From NCBI GenBank assembly GCA_902826155.1, contig CADEDU010000127.1:1-14690 (forward strand): a DNA stretch of 14,690 nt. Reading direction: 5' to 3'. The number at the start of each line of letters is the position of its first letter. Positions within the stretch are counted from its first letter, which is position 1. The stretch comes from an uncultured beta proteobacterium. GTDB lineage: Bacteria > Pseudomonadota > Gammaproteobacteria > Burkholderiales > SG8-39. The translations under genes and the position numbers were made by a program. The notes below the pieces were generated by a model. It saw nothing but the letters and a program-made list of their open reading frames with translations. It had not been told where the DNA came from and did not search any database. Below are positions 5,741 to 12,817 of the stretch, piece by piece.

Positions 5741-7549
5741 TCACGATCCGCCTCCGATCAACTCACGTGCGAGCCGCTCGACGAATGCCTCGTCCGCACC
5801 GCGCGGATGGTGGCGAAACGCGAGGTGCAGATACTCGTGCGCCAGCGTGATGCGCTCCTCCAGACTCCGCCAGCCGCGCGCATAAATGCGCAGCCGCCGC
5901 TGGTCCGCATGCGGATGGCCATCCATCAACGCACATACGCGCACCGCGGCTCCCGGCGCCTCGAATCCGGATTCGCTTCGCAGCCGGCGCTGCCACTTGA
6001 GTGCCGACACCATCAACCAGGTCTCGGCGGCCTCGATGCGGGAGCATTCTTCCCGCCCGCTCAGCGTGGCAAGCGTGCCGCGCGGGTAGGCGTCGGCAAG
6101 AATGCGATCGAAGCCGGCGCCCTTGTTGGCACGATCGACCGCGTCGCTCCAGGCCATGCGATCAGGGCCAGCCACGTCGCGGTGGTAGCGCACCTCGCCG
6201 CCACGCACGACTACTTCGTCGGTGAACCATGCGACATTCAGCGCTGCCGCGCTCGGTGGATTCGAGCTCACGCGCTGCGTGCGACTGGAGTCTTCGATGC
6301 GCCAGCAGCCGCCGTCGAACGCGGCGTTCTGGATCAGATAGGTGCGCGCAGCCACTGCGAGCGCGCGCGCCGCCTCGACCGGTTGCGCGCTCCCCTCGCG
6401 ATCGATCACACGCGCGACGTACTCGTTGAGCGTGAAGCGAGCGCTGATGGTGGGGCGCTCCCCGCTCTCCAACTGCAATAGCCCCGCGCCATTCACGCGC
6501 AACCACACGCCGTTCTCGAACTCGATTCGGTAGCTGTCGGCGAGCACGCCACGCGTGGCCGGCTTGTTCTCGTTGGCGAGCCACACCGCGCGGATCGGAT
6601 AGCGCTTGAAGAATTCAACGTGCACGCAGCTCGGATCAGGCGAGTCCTGCGAATTCGAACGCCAACGCGGTGCCGGCAACGCGGCGGCCAGCGGCGCGGC
6701 CCAACTAGCAAGTGCCGCGCGACTTGACCCCTGCGCGCCGAACCAGAACGGCGTGCCGTCGGGGAGCCAACCCGCCGCGCCGCCGATCGTCGTGTCGGGA
6801 CGATCGGCGCGATGCCACGAGTAGGTCTTGTAGCGCACGCCGGTGCCGAGTACCGCGAGCGCTTCACGCCCGTTGCCCTGAATCGCCACATCGAGCAATG
6901 CGCGGCGCGCGGCGTGGCGGGCTGCCGGCGACATCGCATCGAGTACCGACAGCAGTTCAACTGATGGAATGCGCGTCGCCGGCTCGAGCGCGCTCAGTTG
7001 CTGCAGCCACTCCGGTGCCCGGCGTTGCTGCCAATGGGCGCGCCAGTCTTCCGCATCGATACCCAATCGCGCCGGAACGAAGTACGGGCCGCATGATTTC
7101 GCGAGCGCTTGATCGCGGTTGATTCGATCGCCGGGCTCGCAGCAATAGCGATCCTCGGATGATCGTGCACCGTCGGCACGGCACACATAGGGCTCGTCGG
7201 GCAAATTGCGATCGATCGTGTAGGCAAAGACGAACAGCTTCCACAGGCTGCCGAGGGGGACCGAGCGCGGACCTGGAACCGATCGCGGACCTGGAACCGA
7301 TCGCGGACCTGGAACCGAGCTCGGACCTGGAACCGAACGCGCGCCCTGATCCACATCAGGCAGGCTCGAAGCGCCGTTGAGGTTCGCATTGAGCGCACGA
7401 GCCTGCACCTTGCCGTCGCGCAGCCACATCACGGTTGGCACTTCACCGACCTCCGGCGAACGCGCGAGCGCGTCGAGCGCCCCCGCTGCCAAGAGGCCCG
7501 CGAGGCACAGTGCGCGAAGCACGGAGCGGCTCACGCGATCCACGGCCAC
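5741..7549 (-). CDS. yfaQ: DUF2300 protein YfaQ: SxxK transpeptidase-like, SpoIID-like and HExxH modules
   Basis: The secreted protein has 602 residues. A signal peptide (about 1-29) ends ALDALA. The first module has a penicillin-binding-protein-like order: Ser101-Leu-Trp-Lys104 (GSLWKLFVF), then Ser152-Cys-Gly, then Lys241-Thr, followed by the strand pair GGAAGWLPDGTPFWFGAQG. The second (about 371-511) resembles SpoIID: FTLNEYVARVIDREG, EAARALAVAARTYLI and VVVRGGEVRYH. The third, near the C-terminus, has His571-Glu-x-x-His575 with His581 and Glu587. Cysteine pairs (C123, C136/C137, C153) may form disulfides. A six-residue RSVPGP-type repeat lies just before SLWK. The longer open frame upstream (to 7978) only shadows yfaS. 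GTG 7549 comes 1 nt after the yfaS stop; GTG 7543 and 7534 are alternatives. The family is known only as DUF2300; activity is inferred. Confidence 0.88.
   Translation of the reverse strand: MAVDRVSRSVLRALCLAGLLAAGALDALARSPEVGEVPTVMWLRDGKVQARALNANLNGASSLPDVDQGARSVPGPSSVPGPRSVPGPRSVPGPRSVPLGSLWKLFVFAYTIDRNLPDEPYVCRADGARSSEDRYCCEPGDRINRDQALAKSCGPYFVPARLGIDAEDWRAHWQQRRAPEWLQQLSALEPATRIPSVELLSVLDAMSPAARHAARRALLDVAIQGNGREALAVLGTGVRYKTYSWHRADRPDTTIGGAAGWLPDGTPFWFGAQGSSRAALASWAAPLAAALPAPRWRSNSQDSPDPSCVHVEFFKRYPIRAVWLANENKPATRGVLADSYRIEFENGVWLRVNGAGLLQLESGERPTISARFTLNEYVARVIDREGSAQPVEAARALAVAARTYLIQNAAFDGGCWRIEDSSRTQRVSSNPPSAAALNVAWFTDEVVVRGGEVRYHRDVAGPDRMAWSDAVDRANKGAGFDRILADAYPRGTLATLSGREECSRIEAAETWLMVSALKWQRRLRSESGFEAPGAAVRVCALMDGHPHADQRRLRIYARGWRSLEERITLAHEYLHLAFRHHPRGADEAFVERLARELIGGGS
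7261..7341 (-). repeat. In-frame 18-bp tandem repeat (4.5 units) in yfaQ
   Basis: Four full 18-nt units start at 7261, 7279, 7297 and 7315, with half a unit to 7341. The units are nearly identical; differences are confined to a few bases around CCGAGC, CCGATC and CCGAAC. Read on the minus strand they encode the six-residue unit RSVPGP (once SSVPGP). The length is a multiple of three, so copy-number change would keep the frame. The repeat lies between the N-terminal region and the SLWK motif and gives a flexible proline/glycine linker. Confidence 0.9.
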
Positions 7550-7550
7550 G

Positions 7551-10500
7551 TCAGCGCACCACCACGCGTGCACGATGCCGCTCCTCGAATGCTTTCTGCT
7601 CCGGTTCGTACATGCGGTAGTACCGCACCGGTGGCAGCGCGAACGTGCCGGCCTGCGCGACGCGAACGAGATGCCGCACAGTGACCGGCGCATCGAGCCG
7701 CTCGATCGGCACCGCGTAGCCCCGCGGCGACTCGACGAAGCGCGCGCGCTCCAGCGCCTCGGCCGCCTGCGCTCCGGCGTTCCGGATCGAGATGCCCCAG
7801 GTGCCGCGATCGGCATTGGCACCCGGCGGCAACGGCACTTCGACGATGCCGAAGCGCGCTGCCGTCTTACCAGTCGGCGTGAGCACCACTTCGTCGAGAT
7901 ACAGTTCGTCGGTGCGCAACGCTTCGTCAGCGCCGACCGGTTCAAGTGTGAATTCCGCGGCGCGAGCCACCAGATCAACCGGACCCTGACCGCGTTGCGG
8001 CGTGTTGTTATCCGCTGCGGGTTTCGCGCTCGCGGCCAGATCGGCCTTGCGCAGTCGATACAGCCGCCGCTCGACGGTCACCGGCAGGCTCGACTTCTCC
8101 GGCTCCCGGCTCTCGTACTGCACGATCGCCACCGTGTTGGCAGGCGGCGCGGCGGCGAGCTTGATCGACTTCGGCAGCGGTTGGCCCACCGGCAACTGGA
8201 ACGTGCGCTCCCCCAGTTGCGTCGCGCGGCTCGTCCACGGCCCGGCGAGCGCGAGCGGCGTACCGCCCTCGGCGCGTTGCATCGCACCGCCCGCACCGCC
8301 GGTCGCGGTCAATGCGCGTTGCAGCCACACCAGCGTGAGCGCGCGATCGATCGTCGGCATGTCGGCGCGGACGCGATCGAGCACGTCGCCCGCTTCGCTC
8401 ACCGGCAGGCGTTTGGTCACCATCAGCAGCGCATCGGCCATCGGCAGACGCGCTCGCTTCAGGCGCTCCACCGCAGCATCGACCGAAGCGCCGCCCGCGC
8501 CAGGCGCGAGATGCGCGCCGAGCACACGTGCCAACGCGTGCGACAACGTCGGCTCGGGTGTGGCAAGCACCGTACTCACCAGTTGCGGACCAGCGGTGCC
8601 CGCATAGTTCGCTGTGGTGCGATCCAGTTCTTCGTTCAGCGCCATCGCGAGCGACCCTACCGGCATGCCGATCTCCTGCATCCAGTAGAGCATCAACGCT
8701 CGATGCAGCGGCGGCAGCTCGGCCCCCTGCTTGCGATACACCGTCAGCAGCCGCTGCCAATGTTCCGGTGGGAGATCGAGTCGGAGCGCGCGCGTGGCGT
8801 GCCAGTCGGCAAAGTAGGCGTAGGCAGTGAGTAACGGATCGGTGTCTTTGCCGTCGCCTGCGATCGGCGCCGACCACCAACCGAACGTGGCCTGCGGGCC
8901 CGCCAGTTGCGCGAGACGAAAACGATGGCTGTGCAGCCGTTGTACCAACGATTCGCGCAAGCGATCGTCGCCCGCAGCGAGCGATTGCAGCGCGATGCTG
9001 TAGGGGACGAGGCGGCTCGCGGTCTGTTCCACGCAACCGTACGGATAGTCGAGCAGATCGTCGATCACGCGCCGGAATTGCGCCGCCGCCGAATCCATGA
9101 GCTGCACTTTCACCGCGCTCGCATCGGCGGGCAGCGCGAGCGCCGCTTCATCGCCGTTGAACGGCACGCGCGCCACGCGCGGGCTCGACCAGTTGACCGG
9201 TACCGGGTCGAGCGACACATCGAGCGCATCGATCGGCTTGCCAGCTGCGCTCAGCCGCAGCTGCACGTTCGCATCGCCCTGCGCGATCTTGATCGGCAGG
9301 CGCACGAAGTTCGCACCTGGCTTCGCGGTGAGTTTGTCGGTGCGCTTCATGCCGGCGCCGGTGGCGGTCAGCTCGACGGCCGCATCGGTGGTGCCCTGGT
9401 TGAAGATCGCCACCGCGGCACTCGGCTCGTCCTGCGAGCGTAGCCAGTTCGGGCTCGCCCACTTCAGATAGAACGCCTTGTCCGAGCGCACGTGCATGAA
9501 TTGCTGGCCCACCGCGCCGTCGCGATCAGCCGCGCGCGCCGTCACGCGCCAGCGCGTGAGCGAGTCGGGCATTTTGAACGTCACGCGCGCCTTGCCGTCG
9601 CGATCGAGCTTGATCGCAGGCGCCCACAGTGCGGTGTCGGTCTCGTCGCGGCGTGGCCGCTCCAGCACCTTGATCGCGCGCTCGGGCGTTCCGCGTCGCG
9701 TCGGCATCGCACCGCCGCTCGGTGGCCGCGCCAGGTCGTAGCCGATGAAGTTGAGGCTCGCCTGCGTGCGCACGTTGTTGCGCCGCGGGTGATAGAAGAA
9801 CTCGGAGATATCGGGCGCGATCTCCGGCGCGAGCACGTAGATCATCTCGTCCACCACGCTGAGCGTGACGTTCGCCTCCACCGCCGGCTTGCCGTCGATG
9901 CGGCCGATCAGGTCGAGCGTGACCGTGTCGCCCGGCGCGTACACCTGCTTGTCCGGCGTGACGCTCACATCGATGCGCGGCCGTGCGACCTTGATGCCGT
10001 GGTTCTGGAAAACATACTCGCCGTCCTTGGCGTAGACGATAGAGAAGGTGATGTTCGGGTCGTAATCGGCAACGACCGGAATCTCGGCACGCCACTGCGT
10101 CGGACTCAGCCGATGCGCGCGCAGCCAGCCATTGGCGGCCGTGGCCATCAACGCGGTCTTCTCGACCTTGTCGCGCTCAAGCGTCGCGAGCGCTTCTTCC
10201 ACCGGCTGCGGGAAGGTGACGAGCGCGCGCGCCGTCTCGCCCGGGTTGTACTGCGCCTTGTCGAACACGATCTCGATCGAACCCTGCGGCGCGCCCACGC
10301 CCTGCCCGCTCACGTGATGCGAGGTGCCGCCGAGCACGTTGCCCGCAGCATCGCGCAACTGCACGGTGTACGTGCCCGGCTGTTCGAACTTGAGCTCGAG
10401 TTTGTCGCCACTGACTTTGCCGTTCGCGCGCGAGCGGTCGGCCAGACGGATCCACTCCCAACTCGCCGGCGCCGTCGCCTCGGGGCCGGTGCTCGTCTGG

Positions 10501-12167
10501 CGCAGCGCGAACACCACCGACTCACCCGCCGCCGAGAAACCGCGATCCGCACGCAGCGCAAACGAGCCCGCGCTGCGCTCGACCAGAATCTCCTTCGTCG
10601 TACGCACGCGATACGCCGCGCCGTCAGTGGCGAGCACCGACACGACATAGCGGCTCGGATCGCTCGCAGCCGGCAAGTTGAATGCAGCGAAGCCGTTCGC
10701 ATCGGTGGTAAGCGAGGCCGCTGCAAGCTTCACCGGAAACTCGCCCGAGTAACCGAGGTCGCCTTCGATCATCGTCAGCCGCTGTGCGCGCACCAGCAAC
10801 TCGGCGTTCGCCATCGGCACCGGTTTGCCGTCAGCGTAGGTGAGTTGCACCTTCCCGGTAATCGCTTCACCTGTTTTCCAGGCGCGCTTGTCGCCGACGA
10901 CGGTGATCTCGAAATGCGGTTTCTGATACTCGGCAACGCGGAATGCCGCGCCATACACGTCGTCCTGATACGTGAAGCGAAGCTCGTAGCCACCGGCCAC
11001 CGCGTTCTCCGGCAACCGGAAGCTCGTATCGGCACCGGTTTCGGGCGTGAGGCGGACCGTCTGGGTCGCCACCGGAAAGCCGTTCGCATCCAACACCTGC
11101 AGCTTCAGGTCGGCTGCGCTGATCGGCGTCGACTCGCGTGCGGACTTGAATGCGCGCCCGAGGAATTTCACGAACACCTGGTCGCCCGGTCGATAGAGAG
11201 GCCGATCGGTGACGGCATAGAGTTTGGTGTTGTAGATCTCGCTGTCGTAGTAGAAATTCTCGGCGATGAAGACGCCGCCGGCGCGGTCTTCGCCGAACAC
11301 GTAGGTCTTCTCGGGCGCGTTACGCTCGAACGTCACCAGCCCCTGCGCGTCGGTGCTGCCGCTCTGTAGCACGCCGACGCCGTCGGTCCAGGTGGTGCGC
11401 GCCTGCGCGCTCGGCTTGCCGTCGCGCCGGTTCACCGTCCACACCAGCATCTGCTTCGCCGACACCTTGGTGATCGCGATAGTGTCGGACACGAACACCA
11501 GCGTGTTGGCCCGATGTGCGCCGACCATCGCCTCGACCAGATACAGCCCCGGCTTCTGCCGACCGATCGGGATCATCACGTTGCCCGGAATCGGCTTGAT
11601 GAACTCGCTGCTCGAACCGGTGAGCTTCACCCCGGCGGGCGGCGCGATGGGCTTGGCGTGATCGACCGGATAGCGAAAGCTCGCCACCATTTCGTGTCCG
11701 CTGAGCGGCTTGTATTCCGCACTCATGGTGCGCGGCGTTTCCTCGCGTGCTCGGGGATGCGTGCGCGTGTCGGGCGCCTGCTTGAGCACGGCCTCGCGCG
11801 CCTGTTGCGAGAAGAGTTTTCGCCACGCCGCGCGCGAGTCGGTCCACCAGTTGTCCCAGATGCGCGACAGCGCGTTGGCGAGCCCCGCTCCGGCGTAGTT
11901 GCCCGTGGTGTCGACGCGATGCAGGTTGCGTTGCCGTTGCAGGAACTCGAGCGGCTTGTCGACGCGATAGACGTAGACATCCGCCCCGCCGTAGTCGGCA
12001 ACGGTGCTCAGATCGAGTGCCTCGAGGCGCACCAGCGCGGTGTCTTCCGAGCCGTAGGAAGCATCGCTCAGCAGAAAGAACGGTCCACCTGAGTGCTGCG
12101 CGCGGGCGAGACCGACAGCCGCGAACGAAGCGAGCGCGAGTACGACGAATCGGAGAGTGGTGATCAT
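7551..12167 (-). CDS. yfaS: Bacterial alpha-2-macroglobulin, YfaS type
   Basis: This is a large periplasmic protease-trap homologue. Its 1538 residues are close to the roughly 1530 of E. coli YfaS. A signal peptide ends GLARA-Q (23/24); there is no lipobox, so it is soluble and not a lipoprotein. N-terminal macroglobulin domains include the MG2-type YAVTDRPLYRPGDQVFVKFLGR (318-338). At about 767-778 LSVVDEMIYVLA precedes an arginine-rich bait-like stretch (790-848). Next comes the A2M domain WAPAIKLDRDGKARVTFKMP...SLTRWRV (848-875). The thioester motif is YGCVEQTASRL with Cys1045-Val-Glu-Gln1048, coded at 9024-9035, followed by the alpha-alpha toroid (GWWSAP, TAYAYFADWHA). The ATG lies 2 nt after the DUF1175 stop without a clear ribosome site, so translation is probably coupled. 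Trapping is known for the YfhM/ECAM branch; for the YfaS branch the mechanism is less clear. Confidence 0.95.
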   Translation of the reverse strand: MITTLRFVVLALASFAAVGLARAQHSGGPFFLLSDASYGSEDTALVRLEALDLSTVADYGGADVYVYRVDKPLEFLQRQRNLHRVDTTGNYAGAGLANALSRIWDNWWTDSRAAWRKLFSQQAREAVLKQAPDTRTHPRAREETPRTMSAEYKPLSGHEMVASFRYPVDHAKPIAPPAGVKLTGSSSEFIKPIPGNVMIPIGRQKPGLYLVEAMVGAHRANTLVFVSDTIAITKVSAKQMLVWTVNRRDGKPSAQARTTWTDGVGVLQSGSTDAQGLVTFERNAPEKTYVFGEDRAGGVFIAENFYYDSEIYNTKLYAVTDRPLYRPGDQVFVKFLGRAFKSARESTPISAADLKLQVLDANGFPVATQTVRLTPETGADTSFRLPENAVAGGYELRFTYQDDVYGAAFRVAEYQKPHFEITVVGDKRAWKTGEAITGKVQLTYADGKPVPMANAELLVRAQRLTMIEGDLGYSGEFPVKLAAASLTTDANGFAAFNLPAASDPSRYVVSVLATDGAAYRVRTTKEILVERSAGSFALRADRGFSAAGESVVFALRQTSTGPEATAPASWEWIRLADRSRANGKVSGDKLELKFEQPGTYTVQLRDAAGNVLGGTSHHVSGQGVGAPQGSIEIVFDKAQYNPGETARALVTFPQPVEEALATLERDKVEKTALMATAANGWLRAHRLSPTQWRAEIPVVADYDPNITFSIVYAKDGEYVFQNHGIKVARPRIDVSVTPDKQVYAPGDTVTLDLIGRIDGKPAVEANVTLSVVDEMIYVLAPEIAPDISEFFYHPRRNNVRTQASLNFIGYDLARPPSGGAMPTRRGTPERAIKVLERPRRDETDTALWAPAIKLDRDGKARVTFKMPDSLTRWRVTARAADRDGAVGQQFMHVRSDKAFYLKWASPNWLRSQDEPSAAVAIFNQGTTDAAVELTATGAGMKRTDKLTAKPGANFVRLPIKIAQGDANVQLRLSAAGKPIDALDVSLDPVPVNWSSPRVARVPFNGDEAALALPADASAVKVQLMDSAAAQFRRVIDDLLDYPYGCVEQTASRLVPYSIALQSLAAGDDRLRESLVQRLHSHRFRLAQLAGPQATFGWWSAPIAGDGKDTDPLLTAYAYFADWHATRALRLDLPPEHWQRLLTVYRKQGAELPPLHRALMLYWMQEIGMPVGSLAMALNEELDRTTANYAGTAGPQLVSTVLATPEPTLSHALARVLGAHLAPGAGGASVDAAVERLKRARLPMADALLMVTKRLPVSEAGDVLDRVRADMPTIDRALTLVWLQRALTATGGAGGAMQRAEGGTPLALAGPWTSRATQLGERTFQLPVGQPLPKSIKLAAAPPANTVAIVQYESREPEKSSLPVTVERRLYRLRKADLAASAKPAADNNTPQRGQGPVDLVARAAEFTLEPVGADEALRTDELYLDEVVLTPTGKTAARFGIVEVPLPPGANADRGTWGISIRNAGAQAAEALERARFVESPRGYAVPIERLDAPVTVRHLVRVAQAGTFALPPVRYYRMYEPEQKAFEERHRARVVVR

Positions 12168-12169
12168 GA

Positions 12170-12817
12170 TCAGGCGCTAAGGAAGTTGAAGCGGAAGACG
12201 CCCGCGAAGTTAGGGTTGTGCGCGACCGGCTGCCAGCGCGTATCGGGCCAGCGCGCCAGTTCACCGAGGCGCACGGCGCGCAGGCCGTTGTCGGTGGGCG
12301 TTGGGTCGGCACCGGTGTGATAGGCGATGTAGCTGCCCATCCACACCATCAGGTGCTGCGCATCACCCTGGTCGAAGAACAGCAGGTCGGCCGGCTGCGC
12401 GAGGTTGCAGTCGCGCGCGACGCGGCGGGCGTTCTCCTGCACCAGTTCGAGCGCACCGGCATAGGCCGAGGTGGAACCGTCGGCGAGTTGCCACGCATGA
12501 CGCAGCGACTGCTGCGCCGGATCGAGATCGAGCGCGGGCGGCATCGGCGCATGCCCCAGGCCGGCGGCGCGCACCCAGCGGGCATCGTGCTCACGCAACG
12601 TTTCGGCCACGGCGTAGCGGACCAGTCCGGCGCAGTCTCGATGCACCCAGCGCGGCGAGGGCCCTGCATTCAGCTGCGCGCCGACGATTCGGACGATCCA
12701 CGCACGGAAGGTGCGCGATTGGGCTGGCGTTAGCGTGGCGCGGGCGGCGAATGCGGAGGGCAGAATCAACGCGCTCAGGTTCGCGAGCGCGCCAGTGAGA
12801 AACGCGCGCCGGTTCAT
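12170..12817 (-). CDS. yfaT: DUF1175 protein YfaT, NlpC/P60-like cysteine peptidase fold
   Basis: The protein has 215 residues. The start at 12817 overlaps the upstream stop as ATGA, which fixes it; the open frame reaching back to 12898 only shadows the upstream gene. The N-terminus MNRRAFLTGALANL...SAFA is a signal peptide with a Tat-like RRxFL motif. The rest has the order of an NlpC/P60 domain. Asp61-Cys62 in RDCAGLVRYAVAE matches the nucleophile motif DCSGLV. PADLLFFDQGDAQHLMVWMG (142-161) matches the 'GDLvfF...HvgiYlG' block with His155. YIAYHTG supplies a third polar residue, His167. If active it would cut peptide bonds of peptidoglycan, or act as an amidase. Its known label is only DUF1175; the peptidase assignment is from motifs I can see. 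It sits between DUF2138 and the macroglobulin and is surely cotranscribed with both. Confidence 0.9.
   Translation of the reverse strand: MNRRAFLTGALANLSALILPSAFAARATLTPAQSRTFRAWIVRIVGAQLNAGPSPRWVHRDCAGLVRYAVAETLREHDARWVRAAGLGHAPMPPALDLDPAQQSLRHAWQLADGSTSAYAGALELVQENARRVARDCNLAQPADLLFFDQGDAQHLMVWMGSYIAYHTGADPTPTDNGLRAVRLGELARWPDTRWQPVAHNPNFAGVFRFNFLSA

Noticed and set aside
7261..7341. Possible CRISPR-like array
   Set aside because: The units abut with no spacers, are 18 nt long and lie in frame within a coding gene. This is a protein-coding tandem repeat.
7550..7978. N-terminal extension of yfaQ to ATG 7978
   Set aside because: The extra residues are an Arg/Ser-rich shadow of the yfaS 3' end. 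A normal signal peptide begins just after the yfaS stop, from a GTG.
7377..11369. Very long plus-strand open frames (485 and 625 codons) antisense to yfaS and yfaQ
   Set aside because: They are rich in Arg, His and Ala and lack any family pattern. They lie exactly opposite genes with clear domains. Long antisense frames are expected from GC-rich codon usage.
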